64,000 nucleotides of DNA from Paracoccus subflavus (GTDB lineage Bacteria; Pseudomonadota; Alphaproteobacteria; Rhodobacterales; Rhodobacteraceae), in contig NZ_SISK01000001.1 in the NCBI RefSeq assembly GCF_004310345.1, forward strand, positions 62,001 to 126,000, in the 5' to 3' direction. Of the stretch, positions 8,598 to 19,608 are shown in pieces. The notes under the pieces are model-generated. The model saw nothing but the letters and a program-made list of their open reading frames with translations. It did not search any database and was not told where the DNA came from. The position numbers were made by a program, and so were the translations under genes. Each line of letters starts with the position of its first letter. Within the stretch, counting starts at the first letter, position 1.

Positions 8598-9608
8598 CTA
8601 GAGGCCGACAAGCGCGCGGGCAAAGTCGTTCGGATCGAAGGCATCGAGGTCGTCGATCTGCTCTCCGACGCCGATCGCATGGATCGGCAGGCCAAAGCGG
8701 TCGGCCAGGGCCACCAAGACGCCGCCGCGCGCCGTGCCGTCCAGCTTCGTCATCACCAGCCCCGATACATCGGCCAACTGGCGAAAGGTTTCCACCTGGT
8801 TCAGGGCGTTCTGGCCGGTGGTCGCGTCCAGCACCAGCAGGGTGTTGTGCGGGGCGGTCGGGTCTTTCTTGCGGATGACGCGGACGATCTTGGCCAGTTC
8901 CTCCATCAGATCCTGGCGGTTCTGCAACCGGCCCGCCGTGTCGATCATCAGCAGGTCGGCGCCTTCGGCCTCGGCGCGCGTCATGGCGTCGAAGGCAAGG
9001 CTGGCCGGGTCGCTGCCCTGGGCCGCGACCATCACCGGCACGCCCGCCCGCTGGCCCCAGATCTGCAACTGTTCGACCGCCGCCGCGCGGAAGGTGTCGC
9101 CCGCCGCGATCATCACCGACTTGCCCGCCGCGCGGAACTGGCTGGCCAGCTTGCCGATGGTGGTGGTCTTGCCCGCGCCATTGACGCCCACGACCAGCAC
9201 CACCTGCGGCTTTTTCGGATAGATCGGCAGGGGGCGGGCCACCGGGGTCATGATCCGGGCAATCTCGGCCGCCAGCAGTTCCTTGAGCTCGGTTGACGAC
9301 ATCCTGCGCCCCATCCGGCCTTCGGCAAGATTGGCGGTGATCCGCAGCGCGGTATCGACGCCCAGATCGGCCTGCACCAGCATATCCTCCAGTTCTTCCA
9401 GCATGGCGTCGTCAAGGGCGCGGCGGGGTTCATCGGGACGGGCGGCGGGACCAGTGCCGAACAGGCGCCCGACAAGGCCGGGCGAAGGCGCGGGGGCCGG
9501 CTGCGGGACGGCGGGGGCGGATGTGACCTCGACGATGCCGTCGAGCCCTTCGCCGATCTTCGAGGAAGACCGTGTCAGCCGGTCGCGCAGTTTCGTAAAG
9601 AACGACAT
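8598..9608 (-). CDS. ftsY: Signal recognition particle receptor FtsY
   Basis: The SRP receptor GTPase, which docks ribosome-nascent-chain-SRP complexes at the inner membrane for co-translational insertion. The 336-residue protein has a short acidic/variable N-terminal region (about residues 1-50) followed by the NG domain. GTPase motifs are clear: GVNGAGKTTTIGKLA (G1), DTFRAAAVEQL, DTAGRLQNRQDLMEEL, and TKLDGTARGG. The start MSFFTKLRDRL was chosen over MRTMSFF, three codons upstream. It is transcribed divergently from purA. Confidence 0.96.
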   Translation of the reverse strand: MSFFTKLRDRLTRSSSKIGEGLDGIVEVTSAPAVPQPAPAPSPGLVGRLFGTGPAARPDEPRRALDDAMLEELEDMLVQADLGVDTALRITANLAEGRMGRRMSSTELKELLAAEIARIMTPVARPLPIYPKKPQVVLVVGVNGAGKTTTIGKLASQFRAAGKSVMIAAGDTFRAAAVEQLQIWGQRAGVPVMVAAQGSDPASLAFDAMTRAEAEGADLLMIDTAGRLQNRQDLMEELAKIVRVIRKKDPTAPHNTLLVLDATTGQNALNQVETFRQLADVSGLVMTKLDGTARGGVLVALADRFGLPIHAIGVGEQIDDLDAFDPNDFARALVGL

Positions 9609-9753
9609 GGTCCGCACCCTTTCCGTGTGACGGCGAACCTAGTCCCTGCCGGTCGAAAGGAAAAGGCCGCCCGGCAAATCGCGGCTTTTCCCTGGCCCGG
9701 CCTTGCGCTAGACCCGGCGGCGGACATTTTCCTGGCAGATGGAAGGACCGTTC

Positions 9754-11046
<1,293 letters not shown>

Positions 11047-11067
11047 GGGCCGAGGCCGGGGTTCCCA

Positions 11068-11105
11068 GGCCAATCCCTCGGGAGAGTATCTGGGCCAGGA
11101 TGAAA
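11068..11105. repeat. Possible dispersed intergenic element, copy 2
   Basis: The sequence TCCCTCGGGAGAGTATCTGG plus GCCAGGATGAAAG lies after purA and runs into the next ribosome site. It resembles the tract after hisG (TCCC, CGAG/CGGGAG, GTATYTGGGC, A-rich end). The match is imperfect and the family is inferred from two copies. Confidence 0.3.
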
Positions 11106-11117
11106 GGAGAGGCGCCG

Positions 11118-11330
11118 ATGAACCTGAAAACGCGGAAGCGGCTGTCGTTGCTGATCCTGGTCATCGGCCTGCCGCTCTATGTCGTTGTGGCGGTTTCGCT
11201 GGTCAACTGGATGGATGCCCGTTTCGGCCGGCAGCCGATCCTTGTCGAACTGGCGGTCTATGTCGCGCTTGGGATCCTGTGGGCGCTGCCGTTCCGGCGG
11301 GTCTTTACCGGCATCGGGCAAGGAGAATGA
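11118..11330 (+). CDS. DUF2842 small membrane protein
   Basis: A 70-residue protein with two predicted transmembrane helices, about residues 9-29 (LSLLILVIGLPLYVVVAVSL) and 41-58 (LVELAVYVALGILWALPF), and the C-terminal PFRRVFTGIGQ typical of alphaproteobacterial DUF2842 proteins. The function is unknown. The ATG at 11118 has a strong AAGGAGAGG eight bases upstream. Its TGA overlaps the ATG of the thiamine pyrophosphokinase gene, so the two are probably co-translated. Confidence 0.8.
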   Translation: MNLKTRKRLSLLILVIGLPLYVVVAVSLVNWMDARFGRQPILVELAVYVALGILWALPFRRVFTGIGQGE

Positions 11331-11989
11331 TTCCCCCCCTGGTCATCTCGGACCGGGGCGTGACCGTGATCGGCGGCGGGGCGACGACGCAATACGACCT
11401 GCGCACGGCGCTGGCGGTGGCACCGACGCTGGTGGCTGCCGATGGCGGGGCCGATCGCGCCCTGGCGCTGGGGCAGGCGCCCGATTGGGTGATCGGCGAT
11501 CTGGACAGCATCACGCCCCAGGCGCAAAAGCTGATCGCGGCCCGGCGCATCCACCATGTCGCCGAACAGGACAGCACGGATTTTGCCAAATGCCTGTCCC
11601 GGATCGCCGCGCCCTTTGTGATGGCCGTGGGCTTTGCGGGATACCGCCTGGATCACACCCTGGCGGCGCTGACCACCATGGCCAGTATCGCCCGGCCCCT
11701 GGTCATCATGCTGTCCTCGGACGATGTGGTGTTCCTGGCGCCGCCCCGGATAACGCTTCCGCTGATGCCGGGCACGCGCCTGTCGCTTTATCCCATGGGT
11801 CCGGCCCGGGGAATCAGTGCGGGCCTGGAATGGCCAATCGAGGGGATCGAGTTCGCTCCGGGCGGACGGGTCGGCACCTCGAACCGGGCAAGCGGAGTGG
11901 TGACCCTGCGGATCGAGGGCAAGATGCTGCTGATGCTGCCGCGCAGCACGCTGGCGACCGTCATGACCGCCCTAAGATTGCCGGCCTGA
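11327..11989 (+). CDS. thiN: Thiamine diphosphokinase
   Basis: Transfers pyrophosphate from ATP to thiamine, making the cofactor thiamine diphosphate from salvaged thiamine. The 220-residue protein shows the family blocks VAADGGADRAL, the Asp-rich VIGDLDSI, and EQDSTDFAKCL, then a C-terminal beta-rich thiamine-binding half ending near GTSNRASG. The start overlaps the DUF2842 stop (ATGA) and has AGGAGA just upstream. No TPP riboswitch is seen ahead of this gene pair. Confidence 0.88.
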   Translation: MIPPLVISDRGVTVIGGGATTQYDLRTALAVAPTLVAADGGADRALALGQAPDWVIGDLDSITPQAQKLIAARRIHHVAEQDSTDFAKCLSRIAAPFVMAVGFAGYRLDHTLAALTTMASIARPLVIMLSSDDVVFLAPPRITLPLMPGTRLSLYPMGPARGISAGLEWPIEGIEFAPGGRVGTSNRASGVVTLRIEGKMLLMLPRSTLATVMTALRLPA

Positions 11990-12064
11990 CGCCATCACAG
12001 CCCCGTGCGGCGGTTGCTGCGGCGGCCCGGATGGCTTATCTGAGGGCGAACCGCGGAGGCATCC

Positions 12065-13195
12065 ATGTCGCTGAACCCCATCCGTCCCTGGCGCAATATC
12101 GAGCGGCGGAAATCCCGACAGATCATGGTAGGCCGCGTTCCCGTCGGCGGCGATGCGCCGATCAGCGTGCAGACCATGACGAATACCGACGGCCATGACG
12201 TGCGCGCGACGCTGGACCAGGTGATCCGGGCGGCCGACGCGGGCGCCGACATCGTGCGCATCAGCGCCCCGGATCAGGAAACCACCCGCGCGCTGCGCGA
12301 GATCTGCCGCGAAAGCCCGGTGCCGATCGTGGCCGACATCCATTTCCACTACAAGCGCGCGATCGAGGCCGCCGAGGCGGGCGCCGCCTGCCTGCGGATC
12401 AACCCCGGCAATATCGGCGACGCGGCCCGCGTGCGCGAGGTGATCCGCGCCGCCAAGGACCACGGCTGTTCGATCCGCATCGGCGTCAATGCCGGATCGC
12501 TGGAGCGTCACCTGCTGGAAAAATACGGAGAGCCGTGCCCCGATGCGATGGTGGAATCGGGTCTCGACCACATCAAAATCCTGCAGGACAACGATTTCCA
12601 CGAGTTCAAGATCAGCGTGAAGGCCAGCGACGTGTTTCTGGCCGCCGCCGCCTATCAGCAACTGGCCGAGGCGACCGATGCGCCGATCCATCTGGGCATC
12701 ACCGAGGCGGGCGGCTTCGTGGGCGGTACGGTGAAATCCGCCGTCGGGCTGGGCACCCTGCTGTGGATGGGCATCGGCGACACGATTCGCGTCAGCCTGT
12801 CGGCCGATCCGGTCCAGGAGGTCAAGGTCGGCTTCGAGATCCTGAAATCGCTGGGCCTGCGGACGCGGGGGGTGCAGATCATTTCCTGCCCGTCCTGCGC
12901 CCGCCAGGGGTTCGACGTGATCCGCACGGTCGAGGCGCTGGAACAGCGGCTGGAACATATCAAGACGCCGATGAGCCTGTCGATCATCGGCTGCGTGGTG
13001 AACGGCCCGGGCGAGGCGCTGATGACCGATATCGGCTTCACCGGCGGCGGCGCGGGCAGCGGCATGGTCTATCTGGCCGGGCGGCAGAGCCACAAGATGA
13101 CGAACGACCAGATGATCGACCATATCGTGCGGCTGGTCGAGGAACGGGTGGAAAAGATCCAGTCCGAGGCGGGGACGCAGACGGCGGCGGAGTAG
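12065..13195 (+). CDS. ispG: 4-hydroxy-3-methylbut-2-enyl diphosphate synthase (flavodoxin)
   Basis: An iron-sulfur enzyme of the MEP pathway, converting MEcPP to HMBPP for isoprenoid synthesis. The 376-residue two-domain bacterial form has an N-terminal TIM barrel ([38 protein letters not shown]). The C-terminal 4Fe-4S domain has its cysteine ligands in SCPSC and in [12 protein letters not shown], with the conserved Glu nearby. It is preceded by a GCGGAGG-type ribosome site and is monocistronic as far as visible. Confidence 0.97.
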   Translation: MSLNPIRPWRNIERRKSRQIMVGRVPVGGDAPISVQTMTNTDGHDVRATLDQVIRAADAGADIVRISAPDQETTRALREICRESPVPIVADIHFHYKRAIEAAEAGAACLRINPGNIGDAARVREVIRAAKDHGCSIRIGVNAGSLERHLLEKYGEPCPDAMVESGLDHIKILQDNDFHEFKISVKASDVFLAAAAYQQLAEATDAPIHLGITEAGGFVGGTVKSAVGLGTLLWMGIGDTIRVSLSADPVQEVKVGFEILKSLGLRTRGVQIISCPSCARQGFDVIRTVEALEQRLEHIKTPMSLSIIGCVVNGPGEALMTDIGFTGGGAGSGMVYLAGRQSHKMTNDQMIDHIVRLVEERVEKIQSEAGTQTAAE

Positions 13196-13216
13196 GCGTC
13201 CGGCGGCGGCCAGGGC

Positions 13217-13363
13217 TTAATGGCAGTGAACGCGACCTTCGCTGTTGTCCATATGGCAGCATTGGCCTGGAGAAGAACTCTTGCGGCATCCGCCGCCATG
13301 AGCCTCGATCTCGGAGGCAAAAAGGCCCGTCGCAAGAAACGCAATCATGAGCCGAGATATCAT
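13217..13363 (-). CDS. Small secreted Cys/His-rich protein (YHYH-like tail)
   Basis: A 48-residue ORF. It starts MISRLMIAFLATGLFA, a short signal peptide with likely cleavage after SEIEA. The mature part of about 27 residues begins HGGGCRK and ends GQCCHMDNSEGRVHCH, holding four Cys and four His. The arrangement resembles small periplasmic proteins with repeated HGG...C...CH...YHCH motifs, which suggests metal binding. A GGGAAGG ribosome site lies six bases before the ATG at 13363, which supports translation. A second in-frame Met at codon 6 would shorten the signal peptide. It lies alone between the 3' end of ispG and the 3' end of moaA. No function is assigned. Confidence 0.65.
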   Translation of the reverse strand: MISRLMIAFLATGLFASEIEAHGGGCRKSSSPGQCCHMDNSEGRVHCH

Positions 13364-13437
13364 TGAAACCTTCCCAACAGGATGCGCTGTTAAGAAGGAT
13401 TAACAGATCGAAAGACGGTTCTCGACTTTCCTTATGG

Positions 13438-14445
13438 TCACCCCCCCGTATGGCTCATATGCCGCGTCATCTGCCCCGCGACCGCCTGCCGGGAATAGTC
13501 GAAATCGTGGCCCTTGGGCTTTCTTGCAATGGCTGCGCGGATCGTGTTCTTCAGCATCGCATCGTCGAGGCTGGCGCGCAGCGGCGCGCGCAGGTCGGCG
13601 TTGTCCTCTTGCCCCAGGCACATGAACAGCTCTCCGGTGCAGGTCACGCGGACGCGGTTGCAGCTTTCGCAGAAATTGTGGGTCAGCGGGGTGATGAAGC
13701 CGATCTTCTGACCGGTTTCCCGCAACTGGACATATCGCGCCGGCCCGCCCGTCCGTTCGGCAAGGTCGATCAGCGTAAAGCGTTCGGCCAGTCGGGCGCG
13801 CAGGTCGGACAGGGGCCAGTACTGGTCCAGTCGATCCTCGTTTCCCAGATCGCCCATCGGCATGACCTCGATAAAGGTCAGATCATGGCCCTGATCGCCG
13901 CACCACTGGACCAGATCGAACAATTCGCTGTCGTTCACGCCCTTGAGCGCCACGGCGTTGATCTTGACCCGCAGCCCGGCGGCCGATGCGGCACGGATGC
14001 CGTCCAGAACCTGCGGCAGGCGTCCCCAGCGGGTAATGGCCGCGAATTTGTCGGGGTCCAGCGTGTCCAGCGACACATTGACGCGCCGCACCCCGCAGTC
14101 GGCCAGTTCAGGGGCGAACCGCCCAAGCTGGCTTCCGTTGGTGGTCAGGGTCAGTTCCGACAAGCCCTGGCCCAGATGCCGCGACATCGCCCGGAAAAAT
14201 CCCATGATGTTGCGGCGAACCAGCGGCTCGCCCCCTGTGATGCGCAGTTTGCGCACGCCCAGGCCCACAAAGGCGCTGCACAGGCGGTCCATTTCCTCAA
14301 GCGTCAGAAGCTCGGCCTTGGGCAGGAACTGCATGTGTTCGGCCATGCAATAGACACAGCGGAAATCGCAGCGATCCGTGACGGATACCCGCAAATAGGT
14401 GATCGGCCGCGCAAAGGGGTCGATGAGAGGGATTGCCTGTTGCAT
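13438..14445 (-). CDS. moaA: GTP 3',8-cyclase (molybdenum cofactor biosynthesis)
   Basis: A radical-SAM enzyme that rearranges GTP to 3',8-cyclo-GTP, the first step of molybdopterin synthesis. The 335-residue protein has the N-terminal cluster motif CDFRCVYC (Cys26, Cys30, Cys33), the SAM-binding [11 protein letters not shown], and a second 4Fe-4S cluster motif [21 protein letters not shown]. Near the C terminus is the conserved SHTGG, equivalent to the essential GG tail. No other moa genes are adjacent, so the pathway is dispersed. Confidence 0.96.
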   Translation of the reverse strand: MQQAIPLIDPFARPITYLRVSVTDRCDFRCVYCMAEHMQFLPKAELLTLEEMDRLCSAFVGLGVRKLRITGGEPLVRRNIMGFFRAMSRHLGQGLSELTLTTNGSQLGRFAPELADCGVRRVNVSLDTLDPDKFAAITRWGRLPQVLDGIRAASAAGLRVKINAVALKGVNDSELFDLVQWCGDQGHDLTFIEVMPMGDLGNEDRLDQYWPLSDLRARLAERFTLIDLAERTGGPARYVQLRETGQKIGFITPLTHNFCESCNRVRVTCTGELFMCLGQEDNADLRAPLRASLDDAMLKNTIRAAIARKPKGHDFDYSRQAVAGQMTRHMSHTGG

Positions 14446-14555
14446 GATCCCAATCTAGGCGCACGGAAGGCCGCAGGCAAGTTGCGACAGACGGTGGACT
14501 GTGCCGCATCGGGCAGGCTAGGCTGCGGGCGATAAGGGCACAAAAGGGACAACCC

Positions 14556-15065
14556 ATGCGTATCACCACTGTCGCACCGGCGATGATCCTGACAGCGGTC
14601 GTCCTGGCGGGCTGCGCGCCGGGCGTCATGACGTCCGGCCGCACCGAGGCGCCAGCCGCCCCGCAGACGCAGATGACCACCCAGCAGGTCGCCGCGGCCA
14701 CCGCCATCACCCGCGCGCCCGCGCCGCGACCGGCGGCCCGTGCGACGCCGGCGCAACTGGACACCACCACGCCCGACCAGCGCGCCGCCGCCGCCCGGCC
14801 GGCCGAGGCCGCCGAGACCCGGCTGGGAACCACCATCGCCTCGCTTGGCAACCCGTCCGAGGGCGGGTTCTGGATCAAGACGCCCCTGGTCCGCGAACGC
14901 GGCGTCGGCCGGATCGTCGATCCGTCCACCGGCAAGTCCGCCAAGGTCGACCTGATCCCGCTGGACGGCCCGGCCAGCGGCGGATCGCAGGTGTCCTTGC
15001 CCGCGCTGCAACTGCTGGGCGTGTCGCTGACCGACCTGCCGACGATCGAGGTTTATCGGTCCTGA
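14556..15065 (+). CDS. Putative outer-membrane lipoprotein
   Basis: A 169-residue protein with a signal peptide and lipobox (residues about 1-21, VVLAGCAP), so it is probably lipid-anchored. An Ala/Pro/Thr-rich low-complexity linker (about 25-90) leads to a compact C-terminal domain (SLGNPSEGGFWIKTPLV to the end) found in Rhodobacteraceae lipoproteins of unknown role. It has no recognisable catalytic motif. Its last 13 bases overlap convergently with the end of the alkylation-repair gene on the other strand. Confidence 0.7.
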   Translation: MRITTVAPAMILTAVVLAGCAPGVMTSGRTEAPAAPQTQMTTQQVAAATAITRAPAPRPAARATPAQLDTTTPDQRAAAARPAEAAETRLGTTIASLGNPSEGGFWIKTPLVRERGVGRIVDPSTGKSAKVDLIPLDGPASGGSQVSLPALQLLGVSLTDLPTIEVYRS

Positions 15066-15727
15066 ACCAGCCACAGGGCCTCTTTGCGGGCAAAGGGCTT
15101 CATGCGTGCCCCGTGATCGGCCAGAAAGGCCCGGACGCGGGGCGCGTCGCGTTTCGACAGATCGCGCAGCCACCAGGCGATGGCTTTCTGGATGAACCCG
15201 TCGGGGTCATCGGCCAGCCGCGCGGCCCAGTCCAGCACGCGTTCGCGTTGCGCAAGATCGCCGGGCTTCGGGTTGTTCATCTTGGCCCAGGGCAGGGTGC
15301 CGACCAGGGCGGCGCGTCGGGTCCATGTGTTGGGGTGGTCCAGCCAGGTTTCCACCTGATCCAGCCTGCCGGGATCGGCCGACAGCCGCTTTTGTCCCGC
15401 GATCATCGCCTGGTCGGCGATGGCCCAGCCGTCGAAACCGGGAACCCATCCGGCGATCAGCGACCACACCGCATCGTCGGGACGGATGCGGGCCTGGACC
15501 AGCAGCTTGGCCGCAGCGATGCGCGCCTCGTGGATGTCGCTGTCCCAGAGGTCGCGGGCAAGGGCGATGCGTGTGTCAAGATCGCAGGCCGCCCGCCATT
15601 CGGCCACCAGGGTGTCGATCCGCGGGTTCGGCACCCCCAGATAGAGGCGCGGCGTCTTGTGATAGGCCTGCATCTGTTCGGCCCTGTCGGCATCCGCCTG
15701 CGCCCGCAATGCGTCCAGTTCTTTCAT
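15053..15727 (-). CDS. AlkD-like DNA alkylation repair protein
   Basis: A 224-residue all-helical protein of the HEAT-repeat DNA glycosylase family, which removes 3- and 7-alkylpurines. Family features include the [13 protein letters not shown] region, [40 protein letters not shown], and the C-terminal helices [17 protein letters not shown] and ARKEALW. Aromatic and acidic residues in the WD and D-x-WA segments correspond to the lesion-facing cleft in AlkD. Assignment is by motif pattern, and substrate range is not predicted. The 3' end overlaps the lipoprotein gene. Confidence 0.82.
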   Translation of the reverse strand: MKELDALRAQADADRAEQMQAYHKTPRLYLGVPNPRIDTLVAEWRAACDLDTRIALARDLWDSDIHEARIAAAKLLVQARIRPDDAVWSLIAGWVPGFDGWAIADQAMIAGQKRLSADPGRLDQVETWLDHPNTWTRRAALVGTLPWAKMNNPKPGDLAQRERVLDWAARLADDPDGFIQKAIAWWLRDLSKRDAPRVRAFLADHGARMKPFARKEALWLVQDR

Positions 15728-15810
15728 CGCAGCCTCCGTCCCGCCGTTCTAGGGGTGGCAGAGGCGGGCTGCCAGCGGTAAAAGATCCCCGCAATCAACA
15801 GGTGTGCCCC

Positions 15811-17142
15811 ATGTCCCATTCGCCCGACCCCCGCCCGATGACCGCCCGCCGCAGCGGCCCGCTGCGCGGCGTCGCGACCGTGCCGGGCGACAAGTCGATC
15901 AGCCACCGCGCGCTGATCCTGGGCGCGCTGTCCGTGGGCGAGACGCGCATCACCGGCCTGCTGGAGGGAGAGGACGTTCTGGACACCGCCAAGGCGATGC
16001 GGGCCTTCGGTGCCCAGGTCGAACGGCTGGGTAACGGGGAATGGTCGGTGCACGGAGTGGGCGTCGGCGGATTTTCCGAACCCGAGGGCGTGATCGATTG
16101 CGGCAATTCGGGGACCGGCGTGCGGCTGATCATGGGGGCCATGGCCACCACGCCGATCACCGCGACGTTTACCGGCGATGCCAGCCTGTGCCGCCGCCCC
16201 ATGGCCCGCATTACCGACCCCTTGTCCCAGTTCGGCGCGCAGATCACCGCGCGTGAGGGCGGGCGCCTGCCGATCACCATACAGGGCGCGGACGATCCGC
16301 TGCCGGTGCGCTATCGCACCCCTGTTGCCAGCGCGCAGATCAAGTCGGCGATCCTTCTGGCCGGCCTGAACGTGCCCGGCGAAACCGTGGTGATCGAGGC
16401 CGAGCCCACACGCGATCATTCGGAACGGATGCTGGCCGGGTTCGGCGCCGAGATTCGCGCGGAACAGACCGATCAGGGGCATGTCATCACCTTGCAGGGC
16501 CGCCCGGAGCTGCGCGCGCAAGCCGTGGCCGTTCCGCGCGACCCGTCAAGCGCGGCCTTTCCCGTGGCCGCTGCCTTGATTGTGCCGGGATCGGAAATCC
16601 GGGTGCCCGGTGTCAGCCGAAATCCGACCCGCGACGGATTGTATGTGACGCTGCTGGACATGGGCGCGGACATCGTCTTTGAAAACAGCCGCGAGGAAGG
16701 CGGCGAGCCGGTCGCCGATCTGCTGGTGCGGCATGGGCCGCTGAGGGGTGTCACCGTGCCCGCCGAACGCGCCGCCAGCATGATCGACGAATTCCCGATC
16801 CTGTCCGTGGTCGCGGCCTTTGCCGAAGGACCGACGGTAATGAACGGGGTGGCCGAACTGCGGGTCAAGGAAAGCGACCGCATCGACGCCATGGCGCGGG
16901 GGCTCGAGGCGAATGGCGTGCGGGTCGAGGAAACGCGCGACAGCATGACCGTCCACGGGCAGGGCCGCGTTGCCGGCGGCGGAACGGCGGCGACGCATCT
17001 GGATCACCGGATCGCCATGTCGTTTCTGGTTCTGGGCCTGGCAACCGATGCACCCGTCCAGATCGACGATGGGGCGCCGATCGCGACGTCCTTTCCGGAC
17101 TTCGTGCCCCTTATGCAGGGATTGAGGGCCGATCTGGGTTAG
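15811..17142 (+). CDS. aroA: 3-phosphoshikimate 1-carboxyvinyltransferase (class II EPSP synthase)
   Basis: Transfers enolpyruvate from PEP to shikimate 3-phosphate in aromatic amino-acid synthesis. The 443-residue protein is of the class II type related to Agrobacterium CP4. It has PGDKSISHR with Lys28, SAQIKSA in the shikimate-phosphate site, and [10 protein letters not shown]. In the PEP/glyphosate loop it reads GNSGTG, with Gly101 at the position equivalent to CP4 Ala100, the residue linked to glyphosate insensitivity there. The start MSHSPDPRP aligns with CP4-type N termini, and in-frame sequence upstream is antisense to alkD. Its TAG stop overlaps the TAA of the convergent VOC gene. Confidence 0.96.
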   Translation: MSHSPDPRPMTARRSGPLRGVATVPGDKSISHRALILGALSVGETRITGLLEGEDVLDTAKAMRAFGAQVERLGNGEWSVHGVGVGGFSEPEGVIDCGNSGTGVRLIMGAMATTPITATFTGDASLCRRPMARITDPLSQFGAQITAREGGRLPITIQGADDPLPVRYRTPVASAQIKSAILLAGLNVPGETVVIEAEPTRDHSERMLAGFGAEIRAEQTDQGHVITLQGRPELRAQAVAVPRDPSSAAFPVAAALIVPGSEIRVPGVSRNPTRDGLYVTLLDMGADIVFENSREEGGEPVADLLVRHGPLRGVTVPAERAASMIDEFPILSVVAAFAEGPTVMNGVAELRVKESDRIDAMARGLEANGVRVEETRDSMTVHGQGRVAGGGTAATHLDHRIAMSFLVLGLATDAPVQIDDGAPIATSFPDFVPLMQGLRADLG

Positions 17143-17519
17143 GCCCCGCGTTCGTCGAACTTGGCCTCGATATTGTTCCCGTCGGGGTCCAGCAGATAGG
17201 CCGCATAATAGCCCGGATGATAGTCGCGCAGGCCGGGGGGGCCATTGTCCTTGCCCCCGGCCTTCAGCCCGGATGCGTGAAAAACCTGCACCTCGGTCCG
17301 CGACCGGGCGCTGAATGCCAGGTGAACGCGGCTGGGGGGCATCCCCTCATCCGCCTGACCCAGATAAAAGCCGCTCAGCTCCAACCAGTCCCGCCCGGCG
17401 CGAATTTCCGAGACCCGGCCCAGTGCCTCGAACACGGCGCGATAGAACGCGATGGCCTTGTCGAGATGCACCGTTCGCAGATGAACATGGTCGAGAATGG
17501 GCGGTGTTTTTTCGGTCAT
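17139..17519 (-). CDS. VOC-family (glyoxalase/dioxygenase-like) protein
   Basis: A 126-residue single vicinal-oxygen-chelate domain. Two beta-alpha-beta-beta-beta halves are visible, with metal-ligand candidates in [15 protein letters not shown] and the C-terminal GNNIEAKF. The last motif is the usual Glu ligand of glyoxalase-like proteins. The substrate cannot be predicted. The start MTEKTPP was chosen because GGAGG lies upstream; a longer frame begins at 17555. It lies 54 bp downstream of prpE on the same strand and may be read through from it. Its stop overlaps the aroA stop. Confidence 0.8.
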   Translation of the reverse strand: MTEKTPPILDHVHLRTVHLDKAIAFYRAVFEALGRVSEIRAGRDWLELSGFYLGQADEGMPPSRVHLAFSARSRTEVQVFHASGLKAGGKDNGPPGLRDYHPGYYAAYLLDPDGNNIEAKFDERGA

Positions 17520-17573
17520 GCAGGCCTCCGGCAGAGCAACGCCGATCATCGCCATTGGTTCGCTAAAACTTTG

Positions 17574-19466
17574 TCAGCTTGATCGCGGATAGCCGACACG
17601 GCCCAGGGCGCCCGCGATTTCGTCCAGAATGGCCGGGTCGTCGATGGTCGCGGGCGGCTTGAAGGGCTGACCGTCGGCGATCTTGACCATCGTGGCCCGC
17701 AGGATCTTGCCCGACCGGGTCTTGGGCAGGCGATCCACCACGCACGCCGTCTTGAACGCCGCAACGGGGCCGATCCGGTCGCGCACAAGGCCCACGACTT
17801 CGGACAGGATCTGGGTTTCCGGGGTGGTGGTGCCCTTTTTCAGGCACAGCAGGCCCAGCGGCATCTGCCCCTTGAGGCTGTCCGACACGCCGATCACGGC
17901 ACATTCGGCCACCGCGGGATGCGTGGCCAGAACCTCCTCGATCGCGCCGGTGGACAGCCGGTGGCCCGCGACGTTGATGACGTCATCGGTGCGCGCCATG
18001 ATATAGAGATAGCCGTCCTCGTCGATGTAGCCCGCGTCGCCGGTCTCGTAATATCCGGGAAAATGGGACAGATAGGACCGGATGAACCGATCCTCGGCGT
18101 TCCACAGGGTCGGCAGGGTTCCGGGCGGCAGGGGCAGGCGGATGGCGACGCTGCCCAGAGTGGCGGGCGGGACCGGATGACCCTCGTCGTCCAGAACCCG
18201 CACATCGTATCCCGGCATCGCGACGGACGGGCTGCCGCGCTTGACGGGCAGGCGTTCCAGGCCCATCGGGTTGGCGGCGATGGGCCAGCCGCTTTCGGTC
18301 TGCCACCAGTGGTCGATCACGGGCACGCCCAGCTTGTCCTCGGCCCAGCGGACCGTGTCGGGGTCGGCGCGTTCGCCCGCCAGATACAAGGTCTTGAAAT
18401 GACCCAGGTCGTATTGCGAAATCAGGTCGCCCTCCGGGTCTTCGCGTCGGATGGCGCGAATGGCGGTGGGGGCGCTGAGCAGGCATTTCACGCGATGGTT
18501 CCGGATCGCCCGCCAATAGGCGGCGGCATCAGGCGTACCCACCGGCTTGCCTTCGAACACGATGGTGGTGGCGCCGACCGTCAGCGGTCCATAGCAGATA
18601 TAGCTGTGACCCACGACCCAGCCCACGTCCGAAGCGGTCCAGAAAACGTCGCCCGCATCGATGTCGTAGATATTCTTGATCGACCAGGCCAGGGCCACCA
18701 GATGCCCGCCGGTGTGGCGCACGACGCCCTTGGGCTGTCCGGTCGTGCCCGAGGTATAAAGGATATAGGCGGGGTGGTTTCCCTCGACCGGGACGCATTC
18801 GGCAGGTTCGGCACCGTGCTGAAAACTGTGCCACTCCACGTCGCGGCCGGGGATCAGGGGCGCGGTCTCTTGTTCGCGCTGGAGGATCACGCAGAAATCC
18901 GGCTTGTGCGAGGCTTCGTCGATGGCACGGTCCAGCAGCGGCTTGTAGGCCACGATACGGCCAGGCTCCACCCCGCATGAGGCGGTGATGATCGCCTTGG
19001 GCGTGGCGTCGTCGATGCGGACAGCCAGTTCATGCGCCGCAAAGCCGCCGAAGACGACCGAATGGATCGCCCCCAGCCGGGCGCAGGCCAGCATCGCCTC
19101 AAGCGCCTCGGGAACCATGGGCATGTAGATGATGACCCGGTCGCCCTTTCCCACGCCCTTGGCTCGCAAGGCGCCTGCCAGGGTGGCCACGCGGTCGCGC
19201 AGCTCGCGATAGGTGAGGCTGCGCGTCGAATCGGTGATGGGGCTTTCATGGATGATCGCCACCTGGTCGCCCCGTCCGGCCTCGACCTGGCGATCGACTG
19301 CATTCCAGCAGGCATTCACCATGCCGTCCGCGAACCATTCGCCCGCAGGGCCCTGCTGGAAAAACGCGCGGCTGGGCATCCGGTCCCAGTCGATCGCGCG
19401 GGCGGCATCCATCCAGAACCCTTCGGGGTCGGCCTGCCATGCGGCATAAACGTCGCGGTAAGACAT
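17574..19466 (-). CDS. prpE: Propionate--CoA ligase (acetyl/propionyl-CoA synthetase)
   Basis: Activates a short-chain fatty acid, most likely propionate, to its acyl-CoA through an acyl-AMP intermediate. The 630-residue ANL-superfamily enzyme shows the P loop YTSGTTGQPKG, the core motif HWWQTESGWPIA, the hinge region YETGDAGYIDEDGYLYIMARTDD, and the C-terminal acetylatable lysine motif PKTRSGKI. The N terminus (YRDVYAAWQADPEGFW) and overall pattern fit PrpE better than Acs. Propionyl-CoA would feed the ethylmalonyl or methylmalonyl routes common in these bacteria. Confidence 0.9.
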   Translation of the reverse strand: MSYRDVYAAWQADPEGFWMDAARAIDWDRMPSRAFFQQGPAGEWFADGMVNACWNAVDRQVEAGRGDQVAIIHESPITDSTRSLTYRELRDRVATLAGALRAKGVGKGDRVIIYMPMVPEALEAMLACARLGAIHSVVFGGFAAHELAVRIDDATPKAIITASCGVEPGRIVAYKPLLDRAIDEASHKPDFCVILQREQETAPLIPGRDVEWHSFQHGAEPAECVPVEGNHPAYILYTSGTTGQPKGVVRHTGGHLVALAWSIKNIYDIDAGDVFWTASDVGWVVGHSYICYGPLTVGATTIVFEGKPVGTPDAAAYWRAIRNHRVKCLLSAPTAIRAIRREDPEGDLISQYDLGHFKTLYLAGERADPDTVRWAEDKLGVPVIDHWWQTESGWPIAANPMGLERLPVKRGSPSVAMPGYDVRVLDDEGHPVPPATLGSVAIRLPLPPGTLPTLWNAEDRFIRSYLSHFPGYYETGDAGYIDEDGYLYIMARTDDVINVAGHRLSTGAIEEVLATHPAVAECAVIGVSDSLKGQMPLGLLCLKKGTTTPETQILSEVVGLVRDRIGPVAAFKTACVVDRLPKTRSGKILRATMVKIADGQPFKPPATIDDPAILDEIAGALGRVGYPRSS

Positions 19467-19608
19467 GTGTGTTTCTCCTCGCTCCCTGGTCCTGTGTTAT
19501 GCAGGCGCGGGGGCCGCGCGCAATGCTGTTAGCGGGCGCGGTGACACTCGAACCGGCCGATTCCGCATCGGCCGAACGCAGTTGTCGCAGGGGAATCACC
19601 TGCCAAGG

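Noticed and set aside
13069..13344. 91-codon minus-strand ORF over the ispG end
   Set aside because: Most of it is antisense to ispG and its start lacks a ribosome site. The real small gene here uses a different frame and starts at 13363.
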